Assembly: GCA_946886405.1 (NCBI GenBank)
Contig: CAMPIO010000053.1
Coordinates: forward strand, 1 to 23,548
Reading direction: 5' to 3'
DNA from: an uncultured Pseudoxanthomonas sp.
GTDB taxonomy: Bacteria; Pseudomonadota; Gammaproteobacteria; Xanthomonadales; Xanthomonadaceae
DNA: 23,548 nucleotides
A model generated the notes under the pieces. It was not told where the DNA came from, searched no databases, and was given only the letters and a program-made list of their open reading frames with translations. Numbering within the stretch: the first letter of the stretch is position 1; each line of letters begins with the position of its first letter. Below, one piece after another: positions 13,088-19,891 of this stretch. The position numbers and the translations under genes were made by a program.

Positions 13088-13180
13088 CCGTCATTCCAGC
13101 GAAGGCTGGAATCCATTGCCCGTGAACGCGAGGTTGCCCGAGCGGAAGCAGATGGATCCCGGCGTTCGCCGGGCCGACGG
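13088..13180. repeat. ~92-bp inverted-ended repeat, copy 2
   Basis: Tandem, same-orientation copy of the preceding unit, 25 bp further on. It opens CCGTCATTCCAGCGAAGG and closes ATCCCGGCGTTCGCCGGG-CGACGG. The ends are more regular palindromes (CCGGCG-TT-CGCCGG) than those of copy 1. Elements with this CGTCATTCCAGCGAAGCTGGAAT look are, to my knowledge, widespread intergenic repeats in proteobacteria. Confidence 0.78.
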
Positions 13181-13210
13181 CGGCGAAGTTCTGCGCGGGG
13201 CTTGTGGGTC

Positions 13211-14194
13211 CTAGAACAAATCGTCCGCGATCACGTAGCTGTCGCGGCCGGCCGACTTCGCGCGGTACAGCGCGGCATCGGCGCGCGAGAACCAGTCGTG
13301 CCAGGTCTTTTCCTGTTCGCGCAGCAGGGCCGCACCCAGCGAAATGGTGATGCGGCCGCCGGGGCCGCGCAGCGCACCGCGAACGGCCTTGCGGAGACGC
13401 TCGGTGGCGCGTTCCAGGTCCTCGGTGTTGTCGAGCTGCAGCAGCGTCACGAACTCCTCGCCCCCGAAACGGAACACCTGGTCGTTGCGACGCATTTCGA
13501 ACCGGAGGATGGATGCCAGGTCCGCGATGGCCGCATCGCCAGCGGCATGACCGTACTGGTCGTTGACGTCCTTGAAGTGGTCGAGATCCAGCACGACCAG
13601 GCCGAAACAGCATTCGCCACGCTGGAACCTGTCGACGGCGTCACCCAGGGCGCGCTCCATGCTGCGCCGGTTCGGTACGCCGGTCAGCGCATCGATGGCG
13701 GCCAGACGCTCGAGTTGCGCGCGGTCGTCCTGCGTCCGTGAGGCGAAGATCAGCGAAAACACGGTGATCATCCCGGCGCTGACGAACACGGAGATCGCAT
13801 GCACGCTGTCATGGAAGAATCCGGGAATCAGCTGGATGCCGACGATCAGCGCGACGTTGCAGCCGACCGCCATCCAGCGATGCGCGATGAAGAAGTTGGT
13901 CAGCAGCACCAGGTAGGTCCAGGTGAGCGCCGTGTGGCCGAGCAGCAGGCACGCGCCGAAGGTGGCGCAGGAATTGAACGCTGCCAGTACGTTGCCCGCG
14001 CGCAGGCTGTCGCCCGTGCGCCACGCGTAGATAACCGGCGCGGCGACGACCAGCACCACGACGAGGTCGAAAGCAGCCATCGCCCCGTGCCCTTGCCACG
14101 CGCGATAAACACCGAACGAGGCGATCGTCACCGCCGTGATGGAGCCCAGCAGGACGATGATGTCCAGGCGGAAGTCTCGGCGTTTCGGCTTCAT
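13211..14194 (-). CDS. membrane-bound diguanylate cyclase (GGDEF)
   Basis: Enzyme predicted to make cyclic di-GMP from two GTP. The 327-residue product has six hydrophobic helices (about 12-30, 41-58, 67-88, 89-105, 108-127, 133-152) of no family I can name, a short linker, then a GGDEF domain. The active-site loop is RFGGEEF (GGEEF at 244-248), with DLDHFKDVNDQYGH before it. An RxxD inhibitory site (RRND, 235-238) sits five residues upstream, so product inhibition is likely. Start 14194 (MKPKRRDFRLDII) places basic residues before helix 1; in-frame upstream starts to 14428 add Ser/Thr/Pro-rich sequence and are less likely, but no Shine-Dalgarno decides it. It lies convergent to czcA, between the flagellar operons. 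Confidence 0.9.
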   Translation of the reverse strand: MKPKRRDFRLDIIVLLGSITAVTIASFGVYRAWQGHGAMAAFDLVVVLVVAAPVIYAWRTGDSLRAGNVLAAFNSCATFGACLLLGHTALTWTYLVLLTNFFIAHRWMAVGCNVALIVGIQLIPGFFHDSVHAISVFVSAGMITVFSLIFASRTQDDRAQLERLAAIDALTGVPNRRSMERALGDAVDRFQRGECCFGLVVLDLDHFKDVNDQYGHAAGDAAIADLASILRFEMRRNDQVFRFGGEEFVTLLQLDNTEDLERATERLRKAVRGALRGPGGRITISLGAALLREQEKTWHDWFSRADAALYRAKSAGRDSYVIADDLF

Positions 14195-14426
14195 GGAGAG
14201 GGCCGGGTGCGTGCGGTGATGATCGGTGGGTGTCTTGCTCAACGGAGATCGGGAAGGAAATCGGGACGGTGCCGCGCGGGCCCGCGCAGTGTAGGCGGTT
14301 GAGGGAGAGCGGAAGTGATTCATGTCACGCTTGGGATGCGCCGGCACCGGTGGCGCCGTGTTGCGCGTCATCGCTCGTTCACGCGTGCCGACCAAGACTC
14401 GCGCCACCGCAGGAGGAGAGAAGGAC
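14195..14426. other. divergent intergenic region, GGDEF gene / secreted protein gene
   Basis: This 232-bp region must hold the promoters of both divergent genes. I find no convincing -35/-10 pair. A perfect 14-bp palindrome, GCGCGGGCCCGCGC, lies at 14274-14287 and could be a binding site or chance GC symmetry. A strong Shine-Dalgarno (AGGAGGAG, 14411-14418) serves the plus-strand gene. Confidence 0.5.
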
Positions 14427-15083
14427 ATGAAGATGCTCAGGACCGCTTTGATTGCCGCTTCGCTGGGTTGGGCCGTCGCGGCCTCGTTCCCGGCCCATGC
14501 GCAGACGGTGGGTTACAACCTACGAACGGGGGACGTCTGGGTCGACACCCGTCTGGGTGAGATCAACGATTACGGTCGCCGTTACCGCGATCCCTTCGTA
14601 TCGGAAATGACCGGCCATTACGGCGCGCCACGTTCACTCGTGCTGGATCTGCTTGAACGCCGGGGTTGGGCGCCCGGCGATGTCTACTTTGCGTGTGCGA
14701 TCGCGCGCTCCCTCGGCATCCCGTGCCTCGACGTGGTGCAGCGGTACGAGCGGAATCCGGGACAGGGCTGGGGCAACCTGGCCAAGCAGATGGGCATCAA
14801 GCCCGGCTCGCCCGCTTTCCATGCATTGAAGAACGGCGCAGTGGGCACGTACGACCGGTGGGGCTACCCCATCCGCGTCGACCAGCGCATCAGCGTGGAT
14901 TGGTCCAAGCATGGCCCCGGCCACGGCAAGGGCGCCGCCGGCGGCAAGCCACAGGCGGGACCGGCCAGGAACGAGCATGCAGGGCATGGGCAGGGCAACG
15001 CGGGCAAGGGCCCCGGCAACAGCGGCAAGGGCAACAGTGGCAACAACGGCAAGGGAAACGGCAAGGGCAACGGACGCGATTGA
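14427..15083 (+). CDS. secreted protein of unknown function with Gly/Lys/Asn-rich tail
   Basis: The 218-residue product begins with a clear signal peptide (MKMLRTALIAASLGW..., cleavage likely after AHA at 25). A compact domain follows (about 28-155), with LVLDLLERRGWAPGDVYFACAIA (71-93; Cys90 and Cys100 could pair) and the motif GQGWGNLAKQMGIKPGSPAFH (112-132). I recall similar GxGWGxxAKxxGIKPGS motifs in other secreted bacterial proteins, but know no function. The tail (about 160-218) is Gly/Lys/Asn/His-rich with GKGN-type repeats and is probably disordered. AGGAGGAG before the ATG decides this start over one at 14322. A strong terminator follows, so it is monocistronic. Confidence 0.85.
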   Translation: MKMLRTALIAASLGWAVAASFPAHAQTVGYNLRTGDVWVDTRLGEINDYGRRYRDPFVSEMTGHYGAPRSLVLDLLERRGWAPGDVYFACAIARSLGIPCLDVVQRYERNPGQGWGNLAKQMGIKPGSPAFHALKNGAVGTYDRWGYPIRVDQRISVDWSKHGPGHGKGAAGGKPQAGPARNEHAGHGQGNAGKGPGNSGKGNSGNNGKGNGKGNGRD

Positions 15084-15104
15084 GTCATCGCCCGGCTGAA
15101 TGAG

Positions 15105-15136
15105 GAACGGCCTCCGTCGGGAGGCCGTTCTTTTGT
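15105..15136 (+). terminator. Rho-independent terminator of the secreted protein gene
   Basis: A perfect 11-bp stem, GAACGGCCTCC (15105-15115) with GGAGGCCGTTC (15120-15130) around a GTCG tetraloop, is followed by TTTTGT on the plus strand. It lies 21 nt after the stop at 15083. The T-run is on one side only, so it serves the plus-strand gene rather than the convergent tetR-type gene. Confidence 0.92.
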
Positions 15137-15155
15137 GCGCGCGGTGTCGTCCCGA

Positions 15156-15746
15156 TCAGGCCGACAGCGCTTCCAGCGTCTTGAACACCTGCGGCACGGC
15201 CATGGCAGGCGTGCCGCCGTTGACGGACACCGCGCGCAGGCCGTGCTGATAGCTCTGCCAGATCATCTCGTCGGCATGCTGGATGTCCACGCCGCGAAAT
15301 TCGCCGGCCCCCATGCCGCGACTGAGTTCCAGACGTACCGGTTCGCGCATGCGGCGCAGCGCGGTGTTCATTTCGGCCTCGACGGCCGGCGACCAGCGCG
15401 CCGACACGCTCCACAGGGCCGGGAAGGCAATGAAGTTGGCGGCATCTTCGCGTGCCATCCAGAAGTAGAAGTCGAGGATGCGCTGCGCGTGCGTCGATCC
15501 CTGCGGACGTTCCACCATCGGTGCGCGTCGCGCGGTGTAGTCGCGGATCAGCAGGGTGGCGATGATATCCGCCTTGGTTTCGAAGTGCAGGATCACGCCG
15601 CGCGCGCTGAGTCCGGTCTCTTCGCCGAGGTCCATCAGCGTGGTCTGGTCGAAGCCCTTGGTGAAGAACAGGCGGCGTGCGGCAGCGAGTACGGCTTCCC
15701 GCGTTTCCTGGCTGGTGCGTCGCTTCTGGGTAGGGCTGTGGTTCAC
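15156..15746 (-). CDS. TetR-family transcriptional regulator
   Basis: The 196-residue product has the TetR N-terminal helix-turn-helix (about 14-62): TREAVLAAARRLFFTKGFDQTTLMDLGEETGLSARGVILHFETKADII. An all-helical ligand-binding half of usual size follows. The start is GTG at 15746, preceded by CGGAG at a 6-7 nt distance, which decides the start. It is probably a repressor; ligand and targets are unknown. It sits between the secreted protein gene (convergent) and fliR (same strand, 210 bp upstream), so it is not clearly tied to an adjacent structural gene. A partial palindrome upstream may be its own operator. Confidence 0.93.
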   Translation of the reverse strand: MNHSPTQKRRTSQETREAVLAAARRLFFTKGFDQTTLMDLGEETGLSARGVILHFETKADIIATLLIRDYTARRAPMVERPQGSTHAQRILDFYFWMAREDAANFIAFPALWSVSARWSPAVEAEMNTALRRMREPVRLELSRGMGAGEFRGVDIQHADEMIWQSYQHGLRAVSVNGGTPAMAVPQVFKTLEALSA

Positions 15747-15956
15747 GGCAATCTCCGGTTCGCGGGGGGAGCGCTCCGGCGTCGGGCGGGATCGGCTCCC
15801 GTCCGTGCGTAGGCGTATGTCGCAACTCCCTCGTCCCCATTCTGCACAAATTCATGCATTTAGTGGAACCGGTGACGCATTCTGATGTGACAGGAGCGCG
15901 CGGCGCGCGTCGCTGGCGCGTCCCAAGCCGCTTTCACAAACGTAACTTTCACATGC
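15747..15956. other. intergenic region between fliR and the TetR gene
   Basis: This 210-bp gap on the same strand holds the presumed regulator promoter and the fliR transcript end. I see no terminator with a U-run after fliR. A GC-only self-complementary stretch (GCGCGCGGCGCGCG, near 15897) could form a hairpin. Two direct copies of CTTTCACA lie at 15931-15957. No coding region is supported. Confidence 0.5.
15843..15858. promoter_or_regulatory. candidate TetR-type operator
   Basis: TGCACAAATTCATGCA is a 16-bp partial palindrome (12 of 16 positions symmetric, TGCA ends and an AATT centre). It lies about 97 bp before the tetR-type start in the 210-bp gap behind fliR. Its AT-rich centre stands out from the GC-rich surroundings. 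Assignment to the adjacent regulator is a guess from position. Confidence 0.3.
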
Positions 15957-16748
15957 TCAGGCGCTGATTTGTCGCGCTGCGTCAAACGACACATCGAAAA
16001 TCCGTTGCACCGGTGGCCCCAGTTCGCCTGCCAGCAGCGCCAGCAGGAACAGCCCCAGCAACAGGGCGGTAGGCAGGCCCAGTTGGATCGGGTTGAGTGC
16101 CGGTGCGGCGCGACCGAGTACGCCGAAGGCCAGGTTCACGGCCAGCATCGCCACCATGACCGGCAGGGCCAGGCCGACGGCGGCCCGCAGGACGACGGTG
16201 AACAGCATCGGAGCGACCTCCAGCATCTGCTGCACATCGGGCAGTGCCGTGCCGATCGGCAGCGAGCGGTAGCTGTCCACCAGCAGCGACACCAGCGCGA
16301 GGTGGCCGTTTGCCGTGAAGAACAGCAGGCCGAATGCCAGGTAGAACCACTGGCCTACGACGCCGGAGTTCACGCCACGCAGCGGATCCGACATCTGGGC
16401 GAAGGCCAGACCGGTGCCCTGCGAAATCAGTTCGCCTGCCATCGCGCCGGCCTCGAACGCCAGCCGCAGCATGAAGCCCATGCTCGCGCCGACGGCGAGT
16501 TCGCGCGCCACGTTGAGCACGGTGCTCGCGTCGAACGCGATGCGGTCAGGGGTGCCCGGCAGCAGCGGCGCCAGTGCCATGGCCAGCGCGCCCGCGATGA
16601 TGACGCGCACGCGCACCGACACCGCGCGCGTACCGATCAACGGCGCGGCCATCAGCAGTGCGCCCGTGCGCAGCATGGTCCACAGGATGGCGTTGATCAT
16701 CCCGAAGGCCTGCTGGCCGTCGATCACCATCTGCGTGGCTGGGTCCAT
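15957..16748 (-). CDS. fliR: flagellar export gate protein FliR
   Basis: Export-gate subunit that completes the FliP5-FliQ4-FliR1 helical assembly in the inner membrane. From ATG at 16748 the product is 263 residues (MDPATQMVIDGQQAFGMINAILWTMLRTGALLMAAP) with about six hydrophobic helices, normal for FliR. A GTG start at 16841 would add 31 residues read from repeat DNA and is rejected. The 18 nt before the ATG are pyrimidine-rich (CCACTCACTCCTCGCACC on the coding strand) with no Shine-Dalgarno. It is the last gene of the fliL-fliR run; flhB, its usual neighbour, lies 9.3 kb away. Confidence 0.95.
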   Translation of the reverse strand: MDPATQMVIDGQQAFGMINAILWTMLRTGALLMAAPLIGTRAVSVRVRVIIAGALAMALAPLLPGTPDRIAFDASTVLNVARELAVGASMGFMLRLAFEAGAMAGELISQGTGLAFAQMSDPLRGVNSGVVGQWFYLAFGLLFFTANGHLALVSLLVDSYRSLPIGTALPDVQQMLEVAPMLFTVVLRAAVGLALPVMVAMLAVNLAFGVLGRAAPALNPIQLGLPTALLLGLFLLALLAGELGPPVQRIFDVSFDAARQISA

Positions 16749-16751
16749 GGT

Positions 16752-16862
16752 GCGAGGAGTGAGTGGAGAGGAGTGAGGAGTGAGGGGTGAGTAGAAGCAG
16801 GAAGGCAAGGTGTGTCGGAAGTGGTTTCGCTCACTCCTCACTTCGCTGCACGCGCTCCTCGC
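16752..16862. repeat. GAGTGAG-type inverted repeat in the fliQ-fliR gap
   Basis: The plus strand left side is purine-only for long runs (GAGGAGTGAGTGGAGAGG, then AGTGAGGAGTGAGGGGTGAG). The right side carries the complement: GGAGTGAGGAGTGA at 16770-16783 pairs with TCACTCCTCACTTC at 16831-16844 (13 of 14), and GCGAGGAG at 16752-16759 pairs with CTCCTCGC at 16855-16862. The element fills the gap between fliQ and fliR, starting 3 bp from the fliR start codon. Confidence 0.75.
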
Positions 16863-16863
16863 T

Positions 16864-17133
16864 TCACCCGATCAGATGCGGCAGTCGCTGGAACAGCGTC
16901 GTCGTGTATTCCACGAGCACGCCGAGCAGATAGCTGCCGGTGGCGAACAGTGCCGCGGTCAGCGCGATCGCCTTGGCAACGAAGGCGATGGTGGGTTCGT
17001 TGAGTTGCGTGGCGGCCTGGATCACGCCGACGACCACGCCGACGACCAGCACGACCAGCAGCAGCGGACCCCCGACCCAGAGCGCGATCTCAAGGCCACC
17101 GCGCAGTTCGGTAAGAGCGGTTTCAGGACTCAT
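16864..17133 (-). CDS. fliQ: flagellar export gate protein FliQ
   Basis: Small two-helix export-gate subunit that packs around the FliP/FliR core. The 89-residue product is the usual length, starting MSPETALTELRGGLEIALWVGGPLLLV and carrying the conserved loop QAATQLNEPTIAFVAKAIAL between its two hydrophobic helices. It lies between fliP and fliR as expected, but is separated from both by repeat-filled gaps of 133 and 115 bp, unlike the overlapping genes elsewhere in the cluster. The leader before its ATG is pyrimidine-rich, with no Shine-Dalgarno. Confidence 0.96.
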   Translation of the reverse strand: MSPETALTELRGGLEIALWVGGPLLLVVLVVGVVVGVIQAATQLNEPTIAFVAKAIALTAALFATGSYLLGVLVEYTTTLFQRLPHLIG

Positions 17134-17148
17134 GTGGATAGAGGAGTG

Positions 17149-17262
17149 AGAAGTGAGTGGAGAGAAGTGAGTGGAGAGAAGTGAGGAGTGAGGAGTGAGG
17201 GGTAGTCGGCGCTGCGAGCTGTAGTGCTCTTGCTAGCTGCTCACTTCTCTCCACTCACTCCT
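17149..17262. repeat. GAGTGAG-type tandem/inverted repeat in the fliP-fliQ gap
   Basis: A 14-bp unit (GTGAGTGGAGAGAA) is tandemly repeated at about 17153-17180, followed by GTGAGGAGTGAGGAGTGAGGGG. The segment at 17240-17262 is the reverse complement (22 of 23) of either 17149-17171 or 17163-17185. The fliP-fliQ RNA would form a long purine:pyrimidine stem with a loop of about 54-90 nt, opening just after the fliP stop and closing before the fliQ start. It is clearly the same family as the element in the fliQ-fliR gap. Confidence 0.82.
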
Positions 17263-17266
17263 GCCT

Positions 17267-18079
17267 TCAGTTGAAGCTGGCCGCCAGCGAGCCGACGATC
17301 AGCACCCAGCCATCGACCAGCACGAACAGCAGGATCTTGAACGGTGCCGACACCAGCATCGGCGACAGCATCATCATGCCCATCGACATCAGCACGCTGG
17401 CGACCACCAGGTCGATGATCACGAACGGGATGAAGATCAGGAAGCCGATCTCGAAGGCGGTCTTCAGTTCGCTGGTGATGAAGGACGCGACGACGATCGG
17501 GAACGGCACGGCGTCCGGTCCGGTGTAGCTGCCGTGCCCCGCGAGGCCGGCGAAGGTCATCAGGTCGGTCTCGCGCACCTGCGCCAGCATGAAGTCGCGC
17601 AGCGGTCCGGTGGTCAGCGTCCACGCGGTGGAGAAATCTATCTGTCCATTGAGGTAAGGCGCCATGCCTTCGGCCCATGCCTTTTCGCCGACCGGCATCA
17701 TCACCAGCATGGTCAGGAACAGGGCCAGCCCCACCAGGACCTGGTTCGACGGCGTCTGGCCCGTGCCGAGCGCCTGCCGCAACAGGCCCAGCACGATGAT
17801 GATGCGGGTGAACGCCGTCATCGCCAGCAGCGCGGACGGGATCAGCGTGATCGCCGTCATCAGCAGCAGCGTCTGCAGTGGCAGGCTGACCGTGTTGTCG
17901 CCGACCTGGCCCACGTTGACCTTGGGCAGCGTCGGCAGTGCGGGCGCGGTCGGTGCGGCGGGCGCTACCGGCGTGGCGACCGGTGCCGGTGCCGGTGCCG
18001 GTGTCGTGGCCTGGGCGAAGGCCAGCGTCGGCGCGGCCAGCCACAGCAGACAGATCAGGAAAAAAACGAAGCGACGCAT
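17267..18079 (-). CDS. fliP: flagellar export gate protein FliP
   Basis: Main ring-forming subunit of the export gate. The 270-residue product has a cleavable signal peptide (about 1-22, ending AFA), as FliP usually does. An Ala/Pro-rich spacer (about 24-50) and four hydrophobic helices follow. Family signatures are visible: MTAFTRIIIVLGLLRQALGTGQTPSNQVLVGLALFLT and AFEIGFLIFIPFVIIDLVVASVLMSMGMMML. Its ATG is 1 nt after the fliO stop, so translation is coupled. The Ala/Pro spacer is longer than in enterobacterial FliP. Confidence 0.97.
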   Translation of the reverse strand: MRRFVFFLICLLWLAAPTLAFAQATTPAPAPAPVATPVAPAAPTAPALPTLPKVNVGQVGDNTVSLPLQTLLLMTAITLIPSALLAMTAFTRIIIVLGLLRQALGTGQTPSNQVLVGLALFLTMLVMMPVGEKAWAEGMAPYLNGQIDFSTAWTLTTGPLRDFMLAQVRETDLMTFAGLAGHGSYTGPDAVPFPIVVASFITSELKTAFEIGFLIFIPFVIIDLVVASVLMSMGMMMLSPMLVSAPFKILLFVLVDGWVLIVGSLAASFN

Positions 18080-18080
18080 C

Positions 18081-18473
18081 TCAGGACTCTTTGCGCAGGC
18101 GCTTGGCCAGCAGTTCGGCGAAGTTGGGCATCGTCGGCGCGGGCGCGACGACCAGGGGTTCGGGCAGGGTGTGCAGGGCGGTGATGCCGCCGGCCGTCAC
18201 GCCGATCAGCAACTGTTCCTTGCCGACTTCGATCACCACCACGCGTTCCTTGGCGCCGACCGACAGCATCGACACCACGCGCAGCTGGTCGCTCGGACGA
18301 ATGCCGAGGCCTGCACCGGGCAGGCGCTTGAGCAGCCAGGCCATGCCGAGGATCAGGCCCAACACCAGGATCAGCCCGACCAGCGCACCGCCGATGCCGG
18401 GCGTGGAGGGCGCGTGCTGGCCGATCTTCTGTGCAGGTGCGGCGGCGGTGGCGAGCAGCGTGAAGGCGTGCAT
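18081..18473 (-). CDS. fliO: flagellar assembly protein FliO
   Basis: Small membrane protein that helps the FliP ring assemble and is not part of the finished gate. The 130-residue product has a short periplasmic N-terminus, one hydrophobic helix (about 29-48), and a cytoplasmic domain with the FliO pattern LRVVSMLSVGAKERVVVIEVGKEQLLIGVT. The ATG is 9 bp after the fliN stop. No Shine-Dalgarno is evident in the GC-rich spacer, so coupling to fliN is likely. Sequence conservation in this family is low, but length, topology and position agree. Confidence 0.93.
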   Translation of the reverse strand: MHAFTLLATAAAPAQKIGQHAPSTPGIGGALVGLILVLGLILGMAWLLKRLPGAGLGIRPSDQLRVVSMLSVGAKERVVVIEVGKEQLLIGVTAGGITALHTLPEPLVVAPAPTMPNFAELLAKRLRKES

Positions 18474-18482
18474 GGGCGGGGC

Positions 18483-18836
18483 TCAGCGCAGGCGACGGAT
18501 GCGTTCGCTGGGGCTGACCACGTCGGTCAGGCGCACGCCGAAGCGGTCGTTGACCACCACGACTTCGCCATGCGCGATCAGCGTGCCGTTGACGTAGACG
18601 TCCAGTGGTTCGCCGGCGCCGCGCTCCAGTTCCACTACCGAGCCCTGGTTGAGCTGAAGCAGGTTGCGGATGGGCATGCGGGTGCGGCCGACTTCCAGCG
18701 ACAAGGTCACCGGTACGTCGAGGATGACGTCCAGGCTCATGTCCGCGTCGTTGCCCGCGTGGCTGTCGTTGCCGTTGACGGCGACCTCGGTGTCGCCAAA
18801 GGCGGTGGCGAGGGTTTCTTCGTTCTCGGGAATCAT
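18483..18836 (-). CDS. fliN: flagellar motor switch protein FliN
   Basis: C-ring component that, with FliM and FliG, sets motor direction and offers a docking site for the export ATPase complex. The 117-residue product has an acidic, variable first third and a C-terminal SpoA domain (about 34-112): LDVILDVPVTLSLEVGRTRMPIRNLLQLNQGSVVELER, ending RFGVRLTDVVSPSERIRRL. Its start overlaps the fliM stop by 4 nt (ATGA). Length and motifs are typical. Confidence 0.97.
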   Translation of the reverse strand: MIPENEETLATAFGDTEVAVNGNDSHAGNDADMSLDVILDVPVTLSLEVGRTRMPIRNLLQLNQGSVVELERGAGEPLDVYVNGTLIAHGEVVVVNDRFGVRLTDVVSPSERIRRLR

Positions 18837-19876
18837 GGCGTGGCGTCCTGGAAGGCGACGGGTGCAAGGGTGTGGCGGGTGGAGGCGGATTGCTGGTGGC
18901 GGTGGCCGGGCGGATGGTGCGCGGTGATCTTCACGGCGTTCATGCCGTTGGAGATGCCGAACTCGCCGGTGAACACCGGCACTTGTTCGACGCAGACGGG
19001 CACGGACTTCGGCATGTCGATGGGCAGGATGTCGCCCACCTTCAAGCGGGTCAGCTCGCGCAGATTGATGCGCTTTTCCGCCAGCACGCTGGAGACGGTG
19101 ACTTCGGCCGTGCGCAGCTGCTCGTGCACGGTCACGCGGAAGCTGTCGTCGTCATGCACGCGGTCGGACTGGATGCCGGCGTCGAGAAGCTCGCGGATCG
19201 GCTCCAGCATGGAGTACGGCAACGTGACGTGCAGGTCGCCGCCGCCGCCATCCAGTTCCACGTGGAAGCGGCTGACCACCACGTACTCGCGCGGGCTGAC
19301 GATGTTGGCGAAATGCGGGTTGACTTCGCTGGTGATGTACTCGAAATCCACCGGCATCACCGGCGCCCAGGCATCGATCAGGTCGGCGAACGTCTGCTTC
19401 AGCAGCAACTGGATCACGCGCATTTCGGTGGCGGTGAACTCGCGGCCTTCGATCTTCGCCGGATAACGGCCGTCGCCGCCGAAGAAGTTGTCCACCATGG
19501 TGAACACGAGCTTCGGTTCGAACACGATCAGGCCCACGCCGCGCAGCGGCTTGAACTTGACCAGGTTGAGGTTGGTGGGCACGTAAAGCGAATGCAGGTA
19601 TTCGCCGAACTTGATGGTCTCGATGCCGCGCACCGAGAGTTCGGCGGAACGACGCAGCAGGTTGAACAGGCCGATACGCCACGTGCGCACGAAGCGCTCA
19701 TTGATCATTTCCAGCGTCGGCAGCCGGCCGCGCACGATGCGGTCCTGGCTGGCGAAGTCGTAAGTGCGCGCCACGCCGGGATCGTGCGGCGGCTCCTCGG
19801 TTTCGATCGTGCCCGTATCGACGCCGTTGAGCAGGGCGTCGATCTCGTCTTGCGACAGCAGGTCACTGGTCATCAT
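18833..19876 (-). CDS. fliM: flagellar motor switch protein FliM
   Basis: C-ring protein that binds phosphorylated CheY to reverse the motor. The 347-residue product begins with two Met codons; the second gives MTSDLLSQDEIDALLNG, the CheY-P-binding motif. The middle CheC-like domain follows, with ERFVRTWRIGLFNLLRRSAELS and the GGDGRYPAKIEGREFTATE loop, then a C-terminal SpoA domain (about 250-320). The last 28 residues are a His/Gln/Ser-rich tail (HHPPGHRHQQSASTRH) beyond the usual core. It starts 15 bp after fliL and overlaps fliN. Confidence 0.97.
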   Translation of the reverse strand: MMTSDLLSQDEIDALLNGVDTGTIETEEPPHDPGVARTYDFASQDRIVRGRLPTLEMINERFVRTWRIGLFNLLRRSAELSVRGIETIKFGEYLHSLYVPTNLNLVKFKPLRGVGLIVFEPKLVFTMVDNFFGGDGRYPAKIEGREFTATEMRVIQLLLKQTFADLIDAWAPVMPVDFEYITSEVNPHFANIVSPREYVVVSRFHVELDGGGGDLHVTLPYSMLEPIRELLDAGIQSDRVHDDDSFRVTVHEQLRTAEVTVSSVLAEKRINLRELTRLKVGDILPIDMPKSVPVCVEQVPVFTGEFGISNGMNAVKITAHHPPGHRHQQSASTRHTLAPVAFQDATP

Positions 19877-19891
19877 GGCGGCGGGGTTCCG

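Larger units (their letters stand above)
12962..13210. other. convergent intergenic region between czcA and the GGDEF gene
   Basis: This 249-bp gap separates convergent genes. It contains no supportable coding region and is almost filled by two copies of a ~92-bp repeat. No classical hairpin plus U-run terminator is visible; the repeats themselves can fold and may serve as a two-way transcription stop, which is inference. Confidence 0.7.

Noticed and set aside
16749..16841. N-terminal extension of FliR from GTG 16841
   Set aside because: The added 31 residues are encoded by the GAGTGAG repeat, and MDPATQM at 16748 is a normal FliR start.
16749..17266. CRISPR array at the short purine-rich repeats
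   Set aside because: Units are only 7-14 bp, imperfect and without unique spacers; no cas genes are present.
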